This document shows positions 33,745-41,844 of a DNA stretch of 64,000 nucleotides, piece after piece. Position 1 is the stretch's first letter. The number at the start of each line of letters is the position of its first letter. The position numbers were made by a program, and so were the translations under genes. Source of the DNA: JBBILO01 sp037444855 (lineage in GTDB: Bacteria > Patescibacteriota > Microgenomatia > UBA1406 > GWC2-37-13). Location: contig JBBILO010000001.1 of the NCBI GenBank assembly GCA_037444855.1, forward strand, positions 47,949 to 111,948, given 5' to 3'. Below the pieces are notes generated by a model. That model did not search any database and was not told where the DNA came from. It saw nothing but the letters and a program-made list of their open reading frames with translations.

Positions 33745-36700
33745 ATGGCCGGCTTTTTTGATTTTATAAAAAAAAATCAATCGGTGTCAAATGAGAGTAA
33801 AATTCAGCCATCGATTCAGCTAAGCAATGATAATTCTTCCTCCCCAGTTTCTTATTCTGGTATTGGCAAGACGCCTGCAGGAGGACAACCTTATTCTGGA
33901 ATTGGCCAACCACCAAGCGGCCAGGCTTATTCAGGAATCGGTCAACCGCCGCAAAAAACAGTTGACAGTTTAAATAAACCGTCGGTTTTTAATCAAAATC
34001 AAAATATTAATGCATCATCGTCATTAACCAACAAACCTGCTTCAATGACTGACCAAAAAAAAGATTTAGATCTTTTAACTCATCTGACTCAAAGGTCAAA
34101 TCGGGTCTTTTTTGTTGCCCAAAATAAAGCCAAAGAGCTAAAGGTTCAGCACATCGATAGCGAACACCTGCTTTTTGGTTTAATTAGCGACAATGAGATT
34201 TATAATCTTTTAGTTGAGTTAAAGATTCAACCGCAGTTGATTCAAGAAGAGTTAAACAAACTCTATCAAAGAGGAAATTACAATCTTCCCCCACAGTTAT
34301 CACCAAGATTAAAAAGAATTTTAGATAATTCTTTAATTACGGCAAGAAAGTTGGGTTTTGAATTTATCGCTCCAGAACACTTATTGATTGCTTTATACGA
34401 GGAAGGTGAAGGGATCGGTGCAAGAATTTTAGCCAAACTAGGTTTAAAAAAAGAAGATTTGAGTAAAAAAATTACTGGAAAAAAAGAAGACTTAACTGAA
34501 AAAGAAAAAAAAGCTCAGGAGAAAAAGAAAGTTTTAGAACAGTTTACCATTGATTTAACGGCTAAAGCAGCTCAGGGACAATTAGATCCAGTAGTTGAAC
34601 GATCTGATGTGATTGAAAGAGTGATTCACATCCTTTCCCGTCGGACCAAAAATAATCCCGCTTTAATCGGCGAAGCTGGTGTCGGTAAAACCGCGATTGT
34701 TGAAGGATTGGCACAACGAATTGTTGTCAAACAAGTACCAGAAACTCTTTTAGACAAGAAAATTTTACAGTTAGATTTGATGAGTATTTTAGCTGGAGCT
34801 TCTCATCGAGGAGAATTTGAAGAAAGAATGAAAAATTTGATTGAGGAGGTGCAAAATCAACAAGGAAGGATAATCCTTTTTGTCGATGAAATTCACAACA
34901 TTGTTGGTGCTGGTTCTTCAGGCGAAGGATCACTCGATGCCTCCAATTTTCTTAAACCGGCGTTGGCCAGGGGAGAGTTACAGTTAATTGGAGCGACAAC
35001 AACCACCGAATATCGAAGATATATTGAAAAAGATCCAGCTTTGGAAAGACGTTTCCAACCAGTATTAGTTCCCGAACCAACCGAGGAGCAAGCAATTAAG
35101 ATGCTTAAAGCCATTCGCGATAAATACGAAGCTTTTCATCGAGTAAAAATTCCTGATGAAGCTATAGAAGCAGCGGTTAAGCTTTCAAAAAGATATGTTG
35201 GCGATCGATTCCTACCTGATAAGGCAGTTGATTTGATCGATGAAGCTGCTTCCGCTGTTCGTTTACCATTAATTTCTTTACCTGAGGAGATTAAGTCATT
35301 AGAAGAAAGAATTGCTCAACTTACTCAAGAGAAAGTTGAAGCGGAAAAGAAAGGAGATAAAGTTAAGGTAAGGATTTTAAATTCAAAAATTGAGGAAATT
35401 AATAGTAAGTTAAAAGAAAAAAAAGACGAATATAACATTAAAAAAGGTCAGACAACGACTGCGGTGAGCATTGAAATCATCAAAGACATTATTGCACGCT
35501 GGACAGGAATTCCTATTACGAGAATTACGGCGACAGAGACTGAAAGACTGGCCAAATTAGAAGAAATAATGCACCAGCGATTAATTGATCAAAATGAAGC
35601 GGTAACAGTGGTTGCGGAAGCTGTTCGAAGAGGTAGAGCCGGTTTAAAATCACATAATCGACCAGTTGGCAGTTTTATTTTTCTTGGTCCAACTGGTGTT
35701 GGTAAGACAGAGTTGGCCAAAACTTTAGCTGATATTCTCTTTGGGCAGGAGGAGGCGATGATTCGTTTTGATATGACTGAGTATATGGAGAAGCATGAAG
35801 TAGCGAAACTTTTAGGAGCACCACCAGGATATGTTGGTTATGAGGAGGGAGGCAAATTGACTGAGGCGGTGCGAAGAAGACCTTATTCAGTGGTTTTGTT
35901 TGATGAAGTGGAGAAAGCTCATCCAGATATTTTTAATATTCTTCTTCAAATTCTTGACGATGGTCGTTTAACTGACAACAAGGGAAGAACTATTTCTTTC
36001 AAAAATACCGTTGTCATCTGTACTTCAAATTTAGGTTCAAAGTTAATTCAAGAAGAATTATTAAAGTCTCAAGGTGATCAAATTCAAGAACCACCATCAA
36101 TTTCAACTTACACGATTTCACCCACTGGAAGAGAAATTATAACGATTGGAAATAAATATTTTGAAAAAGCAAAAGGAAAAACCAAATGGGAAGAGGGGGT
36201 GCTCATGGATTATTTTGCCGGTCAAAAAATAGATAAATCAGATAAATCAGAGTTTCCGGTTCACGGATTTGGAACCCATGCGATTGCTTATAATGGTGAA
36301 GAAATCATTACGATTAATGACGTTTTATATTACCGGTCATCAACGACAAGTAAAATTTGGCAAAAAATGAAGTTAGTCGATGTTTTTAAAGATCAAGTGG
36401 TAACAAACGCTTTGCCTGATGCTCCAGATGAGCAGTTGCCAACAGCAAAACTAAATACTCATGCTTTTTCGCCTTTGGGCTGGGAAGTAGTTACTTACAA
36501 AAATCGTTTATGGCAAAGAAAAGAAGGGAGCAATCAATGGGAAACGAAGTTAATATCAAACTACTTTGCTAATGTGTCAACAGAAGAAAAGAAAAAATTA
36601 CCAATTAACTATTGGGATATTCATACTTTTTCGCCGGACAAAAAAGAGATCATTATCGCAGGAGAAAAAGTATATTGGCGACAATTAGATCAAAATTACT

Positions 36701-37452
36701 GGCAGGTATCTTCTTTAAAAGAATTTTTTGGTGACGGTTTTCCTTTAGAAAAAGAGACTGAGGAAAAGGAAAAGATTGACCAAGAAATAAAAATGAAAAA
36801 ATTCAGTCTTCTTAAAAATAAATTAATGGAAGAGATTCTTAAGTTTTTTAGACCAGAATTAGTTAATCGTTTTGATGAAGTGGTGATTTTTGAACCACTT
36901 CAATATCCTCACATGATAGAAATTGTTAAGTTACAGCTGAAGAATTTAGCCAAACTTCTTGAAGAGCAAGAAATTGGTTTTTCAGCTACCGATGATGCGA
37001 TTAAAGAAATCGTTAGAGTCGGATTTGATCCTGTTTTTGGTGCCCGTCCGCTAAAAAGAGCGATTCAAAAATTAATTGAAAATCCTCTATCGACAAAGAT
37101 TATTAAAAATGAAATAAAACCCGGAGAGCAAGTTTTAGTTGATTTTGATGGAGAAAGCTTTATATTTAATATTGAGAGAGCCCAATTAATTGAAAAAAAT
37201 CAATTAAATAACCAAAAGATTAAGAGTTTTTTCTGCGTGAAATGTGGTAATAAATTTGAGACAGAGGTGATCGATAATGCAACTTCGATTTGTTCCCGTT
37301 GCGCTTCAACAAAAGTTAAAATAACGATTATTGATAAAGAAAAAAAAGAAGAGTTAGTTAAAACAGAAGAAGAGAGTAATTTAAAAACGGCATTACTGGG
37401 TGACAATCCCAGTCAAAAACGACAACCAATGACGACGAGGGTTATTAATTAA
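33745..37452 (+). CDS. clpC: ClpC/ClpB-type AAA+ unfoldase with a repeat-domain insertion and zinc ribbon
   Basis: A 1235-residue ATP-driven protein unfoldase. Order: a Pro/Gly linker with three YSGIG(K/Q)xP repeats (about 36-70), a Clp N-domain (about 105-245), AAA1 with GEAGVGKTA (310-318) and a DEIHN Walker B, a short ClpC-like middle domain, AAA2 with [11 protein letters not shown] (about 648) and an [11 protein letters not shown]alker [12 protein letters not shown], and a D2-small domain ending near 1140. A Cys4 zinc ribbon (CVKCG and CSRCA, about 1164-1187) follows. Between the AAA2 sensor strand (CTSNLGSKL) and [11 protein letters not shown] lies an extra block of about 235 residues (776-1010) with four beta-rich repeats of the pattern FSPxGxEIITxxNxxYxR. 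Ordinary ClpC is about 810-850 residues and has a short loop here. Confidence 0.9.
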   Translation: MAGFFDFIKKNQSVSNESKIQPSIQLSNDNSSSPVSYSGIGKTPAGGQPYSGIGQPPSGQAYSGIGQPPQKTVDSLNKPSVFNQNQNINASSSLTNKPASMTDQKKDLDLLTHLTQRSNRVFFVAQNKAKELKVQHIDSEHLLFGLISDNEIYNLLVELKIQPQLIQEELNKLYQRGNYNLPPQLSPRLKRILDNSLITARKLGFEFIAPEHLLIALYEEGEGIGARILAKLGLKKEDLSKKITGKKEDLTEKEKKAQEKKKVLEQFTIDLTAKAAQGQLDPVVERSDVIERVIHILSRRTKNNPALIGEAGVGKTAIVEGLAQRIVVKQVPETLLDKKILQLDLMSILAGASHRGEFEERMKNLIEEVQNQQGRIILFVDEIHNIVGAGSSGEGSLDASNFLKPALARGELQLIGATTTTEYRRYIEKDPALERRFQPVLVPEPTEEQAIKMLKAIRDKYEAFHRVKIPDEAIEAAVKLSKRYVGDRFLPDKAVDLIDEAASAVRLPLISLPEEIKSLEERIAQLTQEKVEAEKKGDKVKVRILNSKIEEINSKLKEKKDEYNIKKGQTTTAVSIEIIKDIIARWTGIPITRITATETERLAKLEEIMHQRLIDQNEAVTVVAEAVRRGRAGLKSHNRPVGSFIFLGPTGVGKTELAKTLADILFGQEEAMIRFDMTEYMEKHEVAKLLGAPPGYVGYEEGGKLTEAVRRRPYSVVLFDEVEKAHPDIFNILLQILDDGRLTDNKGRTISFKNTVVICTSNLGSKLIQEELLKSQGDQIQEPPSISTYTISPTGREIITIGNKYFEKAKGKTKWEEGVLMDYFAGQKIDKSDKSEFPVHGFGTHAIAYNGEEIITINDVLYYRSSTTSKIWQKMKLVDVFKDQVVTNALPDAPDEQLPTAKLNTHAFSPLGWEVVTYKNRLWQRKEGSNQWETKLISNYFANVSTEEKKKLPINYWDIHTFSPDKKEIIIAGEKVYWRQLDQNYWQVSSLKEFFGDGFPLEKETEEKEKIDQEIKMKKFSLLKNKLMEEILKFFRPELVNRFDEVVIFEPLQYPHMIEIVKLQLKNLAKLLEEQEIGFSATDDAIKEIVRVGFDPVFGARPLKRAIQKLIENPLSTKIIKNEIKPGEQVLVDFDGESFIFNIERAQLIEKNQLNNQKIKSFFCVKCGNKFETEVIDNATSICSRCASTKVKITIIDKEKKEELVKTEEESNLKTALLGDNPSQKRQPMTTRVIN

Positions 37453-37470
37453 TATTAATCTTTAAAATGA

Positions 37471-37827
37471 ATGACAATGAATTATACTCCTTTAGATCTT
37501 AAAAAATTTGAAAAAAACAATCAAACAACGACTTTTCTTTTAGTTTTAGCAATTATTAGTCTAACAATTTTAGCAGTCGTTTTATTTCTTTTTATTCAAA
37601 AAAAGATTGAGGAACAAAAATCTGTAGAAGATATTTTAAATCAAATTCCTATAGTTTCTCCAACCTTAATTCCATCACCTAATGAGGAGATAACGCCATC
37701 TGAGGAACCAAACTCATTTATCGAAGAATCATCGAGCGAAAGTTCTTCTTCTCCGACAATAACCATAACTCCTGAGATTACTCTCACCCCATCAACTAAT
37801 GAAGCCTCTCCAGTTGGTAATCAATAA
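37471..37827 (+). CDS. Single-pass membrane protein with Ser/Pro/Thr-rich tail
   Basis: A 118-residue product: a short cytosolic N-terminus, one membrane helix (FLLVLAIISLTILAVVLFLF, about 22-42), then a Pro/Ser/Glu/Thr-rich low-complexity tail (VSPTLIPSPNEEITPSEEP, then TITITPEITLTPS). Such tails are typical of surface-exposed linkers. It follows the ClpC-like gene by 18 bases and may be in its operon. ATG 37477 is an alternative start. Function unknown. Confidence 0.6.
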   Translation: MTMNYTPLDLKKFEKNNQTTTFLLVLAIISLTILAVVLFLFIQKKIEEQKSVEDILNQIPIVSPTLIPSPNEEITPSEEPNSFIEESSSESSSSPTITITPEITLTPSTNEASPVGNQ

Positions 37828-37931
37828 AGATGAAGGAAATCGCTTTGTTTTTTTAAATCTAATCGTCGTTTATTTTGTTTCCTGTTTCAGTTTAAATGAG
37901 ATTTTTTATTTTTTAAGAAAATTAACCAAAA

Positions 37932-38321
37932 GTGAAAAATCAGTTTTTTTATTTAGTCGCTTGGCTTTTTTTATCGGGGACGATTATTCAAGAACTCTCT
38001 CATTTTTGTATTGCGATAATTCTTTTTTTGCCGATGAAAGAGATTAGAATCTTTCCTCAGATTGAAAATCAATCAATTAAATTAGAGATGGTTTATTACA
38101 TCAAAAAAGATTTTTTACGAGGTTTATTGGTGAGAATTGCCCCTTTGTTTGGGGCTATTTTATTTTTTTTGACAATTTCTCATCTGTGCTTAAATTTATT
38201 GCTTTATTACTTGATTTTTAATGTTTCAACGATAATGTTTTCTTCAAAAAAAGATTTAGAAGATTTACTTTCATTTAATCCCATTTTTGTTGTTTATTTA
38301 TCTTATCGTTTTTCTTTTTAA
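37932..38321 (+). CDS. M50-like membrane protein with altered HExxH (probably inactive)
   Basis: The 129-residue product starts at GTG 37932 (a stop lies close upstream in frame). It shows the pattern of small M50-like metallopeptidases: a first helix leading into TIIQELSHFCIAIIL, a strand with KEIRIFPQ, then FLRGLLVRIAPLFGAILFF. The zinc motif HExxH reads QELSH: the first His is Gln, so zinc binding should be lost. This may be an inactive homolog, a structural protein, or a decayed gene. About 100 bases between the previous gene and this one hold no clear gene. Confidence 0.5.
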   Translation: MKNQFFYLVAWLFLSGTIIQELSHFCIAIILFLPMKEIRIFPQIENQSIKLEMVYYIKKDFLRGLLVRIAPLFGAILFFLTISHLCLNLLLYYLIFNVSTIMFSSKKDLEDLLSFNPIFVVYLSYRFSF

Positions 38322-38433
38322 ATTGAAAATTGATTTTATTGTTGATTTTTTTCAGTAATAAAAGTTAATTAATTTTTTTCAGCAAATTAATTCCTTTTTA
38401 ATTTTGTCAATAGTTATTAATTTGGTAATTTTT

Positions 38434-38442
38434 GCTATAATG
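38434..38442 (+). promoter_or_regulatory. Extended -10 of the pilin gene at 38456
   Basis: TGCTATAAT at 38433-38441 is an extended -10 (TGnTATAAT) and would need no -35. The start site would be about 8 bases before the ATG, so the leader is very short. Confidence 0.5.
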
Positions 38443-38455
38443 AAATTATTGAATT

Positions 38456-38761
38456 ATGTTGGCTCAACGTATTAGTATTAGAGGTCAACCGATCGAAGGA
38501 CCTTTAAAAGGAATTAACACGGTCGGTGATTTAGTAAATACATTAATGAATTTTTTAGTTCCTTTAGCCGGCGTTATTCTTTTATTAGTATTAATTTGGG
38601 GTGGTTATGATTTGATGATGTCGGGTGGTAATCCAGAAAAAGTGAAAAGCGCCCAGGCAAAGATAACCACAGGAGTTATTGGTTTTGTTCTTCTTGTTTT
38701 AGCCTATCTGATTGTGAGAATTATTTCTTATATTTTTGGATTGCAAACAGGAATTATCTAA
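38456..38761 (+). CDS. T4SS pilin-like membrane protein (TrbC/VirB2-like)
   Basis: A 101-residue product with helix one (about 34-56), the loop GGYDLMMSGGNPEKVKSAQAKI and helix two (about 73-95). The loop closely matches that of the protein at 11016 (WGAYDWIISGGEKEKITKAR), so the two belong to one family. It is transcribed alone from an extended -10 promoter. A short GC palindrome follows the stop (38770-38784) and may act as terminator. Fourth pilin-type domain in this window. Confidence 0.78.
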   Translation: MLAQRISIRGQPIEGPLKGINTVGDLVNTLMNFLVPLAGVILLLVLIWGGYDLMMSGGNPEKVKSAQAKITTGVIGFVLLVLAYLIVRIISYIFGLQTGII

Positions 38762-38769
38762 CGTTCAAT

Positions 38770-38784
38770 CCTCCGATTCGGAGG
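38770..38784. repeat. CCTCCGATTCGGAGG palindrome
   Basis: A 6-bp GC-rich stem with a 3-base loop, nine bases after the pilin stop. The identical 15 bases form the variable arm of the tRNA-Ser gene at 40705-40794, and near copies lie at 32402-32416. It may serve as a terminator stem, but the following sequence is only mildly T-rich. Confidence 0.6.
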
Positions 38785-38869
38785 GTCTATTTGTGGCTTT
38801 TACACATTTACATAATTTCAACCCGCTAACTAGTTAACTAGCAACGAGCTAACTTTTAAAAAATTCTCC

Positions 38870-38898
38870 TTGACAAGTGAACAATTGTTTACTATGAT
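38870..38898 (+). promoter_or_regulatory. lexA-dinB promoter
   Basis: TTGACA (38870-38875), 17-bp spacer, TATGAT (38893-38898), then eight bases to the lexA ATG at 38907. Near-consensus and leaderless. Confidence 0.8.
38877..38892. promoter_or_regulatory. Probable LexA (SOS) operator
   Basis: GTGAACAATTGTTTAC is a 16-bp palindrome with one mismatched pair and fills the spacer between -35 and -10 of the lexA promoter. Its core GAAC-N4-GTTT is one base from the Gram-positive SOS box GAAC-N4-GTTC. The placement would let LexA block polymerase, giving autoregulation and joint control of dinB. Confidence 0.75.
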
Positions 38899-38906
38899 AT
38901 TATTGT

Positions 38907-39470
38907 ATGGAAGAAAAATTAAAAAAAATAAAAGCTTTTTTTAAAAAGCATCGGCGATTACCTTCTTATAAAGAAATGACAAAGATCTTTGGTTTTTCTT
39001 CAAAAAACTCAGTTTTTAAAGTCGTTAATAAATTAATTGACGCTGGTTTTTTAAAAAAAGAGGGAAAGAAAATTATTCCATCCAATCGTTTTTTTGCCCT
39101 ACCTCTTTTAGGGAGGATTAAGGCCGGTTTTCCTATTTTAGCCGAAGAAAACCATCAATATCTCTCTTTAGAAGAATATCTTATCGACGACCCTAATTCA
39201 ACTTTTCTTCTTCGAGTCAGCGGCGATTCTTTAATTGGTGTTGGGATTTTCGATGGTGATTTAGTCTTAATTGAGAAAAAATATCAAGCAGAAGTTGGGA
39301 GTATTGTTTTAGCTCAAATTGACAATCAATGGACTCTTAAAATTTTAAAAAAAATTGGCAATCAATATTATTTAGATTCGGCTAATAAAAAATATCCTCC
39401 TTTCTTCCCAAAAGGAGAACTTAATATTTTTGGCATAGTTAAAGCGGTGATTAGGAAATTAGTCAATTGA
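38907..39470 (+). CDS. lexA: LexA-family SOS repressor
   Basis: Represses DNA damage genes and cleaves itself when RecA is activated. The 187-residue product has an N-terminal winged helix (residues 1-60, with RRLPSYKEMTKIFGFSSKNSVF) and a C-terminal S24 peptidase domain. The self-cleavage Ala73-Gly74 lies in GRIKAGFP, the nucleophile Ser108 in RVSGDSLI and the Lys145 in WTLKIL. All three catalytic features are intact. The gene is followed one base later by the DNA polymerase IV gene, as in several SOS operons. An operator-like palindrome sits in its promoter. Confidence 0.92.
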   Translation: MEEKLKKIKAFFKKHRRLPSYKEMTKIFGFSSKNSVFKVVNKLIDAGFLKKEGKKIIPSNRFFALPLLGRIKAGFPILAEENHQYLSLEEYLIDDPNSTFLLRVSGDSLIGVGIFDGDLVLIEKKYQAEVGSIVLAQIDNQWTLKILKKIGNQYYLDSANKKYPPFFPKGELNIFGIVKAVIRKLVN

Positions 39471-39471
39471 A

Positions 39472-40692
39472 ATGTTTGTAGTCTCTTCTTGGCCACAAGC
39501 AATTCTTCATCTTGACGCCGATGCTTTTTTTGCCTCAGTAATGCAGGCAGTTAATCCTTCATTAAAAGGAAAACCGGTCGTTGTCGGTAAAGAGAGAGGG
39601 ATAGTCACCGCTTGTTCTTATCAGGCAAAAAAAATGGGTGTCGAAAGAGGAATGCGAATTATTGAGGTTAAAAAAAGATTTCCTTCGGTGACAATTATTA
39701 ATTCTGATTATGAACTTTATCAAATTTTTTCATGGCGGATGTTTGATCTCATCCGTCAATTTAGTCCTTTTGTTGAAGAATACTCAATCGATGAAGCTTT
39801 TGTTGATTTAAAAGGGTTAAGGCGCCCTTTAAATATGAGCTATGAAAAAATTGCCTTAACGATTAAAGAAACTATTGAAAGTAAGCTGGGAATTACGGTT
39901 TCTCTTGGTCTTTCCGTCTCTAAATCTTTAGCCAAATTAGCCTCTTCTTTTCAAAAACCCTCCGGTTTGACTGTTGTTGATGGTTTGTCAATCGAAAAAT
40001 TTTTAGAGAAAATCACTATTGAAAAAGTTTGGGGAATCGGTGAAAATACTGCTTCTTTTTTAAAAAAATTAGGAGTCAAAACCGCTTTAGATTTTGCTCA
40101 AAAAGACGAGTATTTTATAAAAAAATATTTAACTAAACCATTTTTGGAAATTTGGCAGGAGTTAAGAGGAATAAGAGTATATGAAATTAATAGTAATCCT
40201 AAAGAAAGTTTTAAGTCAATTACTAGAAGTCGAACTTTTTATCCACCAAGTAATTTTTTTGAGACGATTTTTGCTAAATTAATCACTCATTGTGAAGAAG
40301 CTTTTTATTGGGCAAGAAAGTTTGGTTATCGAGTCGGAGGAATAACGATTTTTTTAAAAACTAATCAATTTTTGGTTAAAAGTTATCGATGGTTGATAAA
40401 ACCGGCCATTACCTATCCTTTTTTAATTCATCAGGAAATTAAAGAAAATTTAAAAAAGATTTTTAATAAAAATGAAATCTATCGAACAGTTGGTTGCACT
40501 ATTTCTCAATTAGAAAAAAATAGTGATTATCAAGACTCACTATTTCCCTTTTTTGAAAAAGAAGAAAAAGTAAAAAGAGTTTATCCTTTAATAGATCAAA
40601 AAAAAGTCGATTTTGGGACAATCCTTTATGATGGTTCGACCACTAAAGAAAGAAAAAAGAAAAAGTTTTTATTACCAATAATTGAGATTTAA
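39472..40692 (+). CDS. dinB: DNA polymerase IV (Y-family)
   Basis: Error-prone translesion polymerase. The 406-residue product shows the Y-family catalytic residues: LHLDADAFFASV (Asp15) at the N-terminus and EEYSIDEAFVDL with Asp107-Glu108. GLSVSKSLAKLASSFQKP and the helix-hairpin-helix VWGIGENTASFLKKLG follow, then the little-finger domain (SITRSRTFYPP onwards). The C-terminal tail ends in a basic KERKKKKF stretch; a canonical beta-clamp motif is not obvious. It follows lexA after one base and should be induced with it. Confidence 0.93.
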   Translation: MFVVSSWPQAILHLDADAFFASVMQAVNPSLKGKPVVVGKERGIVTACSYQAKKMGVERGMRIIEVKKRFPSVTIINSDYELYQIFSWRMFDLIRQFSPFVEEYSIDEAFVDLKGLRRPLNMSYEKIALTIKETIESKLGITVSLGLSVSKSLAKLASSFQKPSGLTVVDGLSIEKFLEKITIEKVWGIGENTASFLKKLGVKTALDFAQKDEYFIKKYLTKPFLEIWQELRGIRVYEINSNPKESFKSITRSRTFYPPSNFFETIFAKLITHCEEAFYWARKFGYRVGGITIFLKTNQFLVKSYRWLIKPAITYPFLIHQEIKENLKKIFNKNEIYRTVGCTISQLEKNSDYQDSLFPFFEKEEKVKRVYPLIDQKKVDFGTILYDGSTTKERKKKKFLLPIIEI

Positions 40693-40704
40693 GCTTCAAA
40701 AAAG

Positions 40705-40794
40705 CGGAGGTGAGAGGATTCGAACCTCTGGTCCTCCGATTCGGAGGACACCGGTTTTCGAGACCGGCCCGTTCAACCACTCCGGCACACCTCC
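40705..40794 (-). tRNA. serX: tRNA-Ser (anticodon CGA)
   Basis: The minus strand folds as a 90-nt type II tRNA. The acceptor stem GGAGGTG pairs with CACCTCC, the anticodon loop CTCGAAA gives CGA (reads UCG), the T-arm has GGTTCGAATCC, and a long variable arm is built from TCCTCCGAATCGGAGGA. The discriminator is G, as usual for tRNA-Ser. CCA is not encoded; a run of six T follows one base later and probably terminates. The 5' end is nine bases from the recF stop on the same strand, so it may be cotranscribed. Confidence 0.93.
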
Positions 40795-40803
40795 AACAAT
40801 ATT

Positions 40804-41844
40804 TTATCGCAAAGTAATGATTGAGTGGGGAAAATTAATAAGATCCAGAATGATTGGTTCGGTAGTTGTCATGACTGTTTGATATCTTTTAATAAGATTT
40901 AAAACCAATTTTTTATTACTTAAGTCCAACTCAGAAAAAATGTCATCTAAAAGAAGAAGCGGTTTTTTCATGAGAATCATTTCAAGATATTTTATTTCAT
41001 TTATTTTTAGCCAAAGAAGAGCTAATCGTTGCTCACTTCGAGAACCGAAATATTGAACCTCTTTTCCGTTAATAGAAATTTTAAAATCATCCTTTTGAGG
41101 TCCGGTTAATGTTTGTCCTAAAACAATTTCTTTTTCAAAATATCTACCATAATAAAAAGGAATAAATTTGTTTTTAAGATAATCGATTTTTAATTGATAA
41201 TGATTGATTTGATAATTTGTGTTTAAAAAGTCAATATATTCAGCCCTTTTTTCAATAACAAAATTTGAGTATTTTTCTAGATAATTATCCCAAAATTTTA
41301 TCTCCTCTTTTATTTGAGAAATTTTTTTTCCTTTATCGAGCAACAGTTTATTTCTTCTTTTCAGAGCGTTTTGATAATTGTTTAAATAATTTTTATAATC
41401 CAAATCAATTTTAGAGAGAAATTGATTTAAATAATGTCGTCTCATCTTAGGCTCTCCGGTAATTAGTTCAATTTCACTTGGTGTAAAGAGGACAGGAAGA
41501 AGATTTTCTTTTTGATAAAAGATTAGATTTTTTTTGACATGATTAACAAAAAAATGTTTTTTTGTTTTATCATTAATTAAACTTAGGTTTATCCTTAAGA
41601 TAATATCATCTTGATCCTTTTTTAATTTCATTTCAACTTCAGCTGTTTTTTGACTAAAAGATATTAATTGACTCTCTTTTTTTTCTCGAAAACCGCGACC
41701 GATTGAGGCAAAAAATATTGCTTCTAAAAGATTTGTTTTACCAACAGAATTTTCTCCAATAATAATCGTCAAAAATGGATTAAAAAAAAACTGATTTTTT
41801 TTAAAATTCCTAAAATTTTTTAGTTTGATGAAATAAAGAAGCAT
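40804..41844 (-). CDS. recF: DNA replication and repair protein RecF
   Basis: An SMC-like ATPase that helps load RecA at gapped DNA. The 346-residue product has Walker A GENSVGKT (30-37), the Arg-rich switch MRRHYLNQFLSKID, the signature region FGSRSEQRLALLWLK and Walker B LLLLDDIFSELD. The start shares a base with the stop of the upstream kinase-methyltransferase gene (TAATG). It is not next to dnaA or dnaN, its common partners near the origin. A tRNA-Ser gene follows by nine bases. Confidence 0.92.
   Translation of the reverse strand: MLLYFIKLKNFRNFKKNQFFFNPFLTIIIGENSVGKTNLLEAIFFASIGRGFREKKESQLISFSQKTAEVEMKLKKDQDDIILRINLSLINDKTKKHFFVNHVKKNLIFYQKENLLPVLFTPSEIELITGEPKMRRHYLNQFLSKIDLDYKNYLNNYQNALKRRNKLLLDKGKKISQIKEEIKFWDNYLEKYSNFVIEKRAEYIDFLNTNYQINHYQLKIDYLKNKFIPFYYGRYFEKEIVLGQTLTGPQKDDFKISINGKEVQYFGSRSEQRLALLWLKINEIKYLEMILMKKPLLLLDDIFSELDLSNKKLVLNLIKRYQTVMTTTEPIILDLINFPHSIITLR

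Noticed and set aside
37799..38047. An 82-codon frame after the Ser/Pro-rich membrane protein
   Set aside because: It overlaps both neighbouring genes in another frame and its translation has no domain-like pattern; the M50-like frame is better supported.
38800..38860. Third copy of the repeat upstream of T4SS-like genes
   Set aside because: It shares only short phrases such as AATTTCAACC with copies A and B, in a different order, so it is not a convincing copy.
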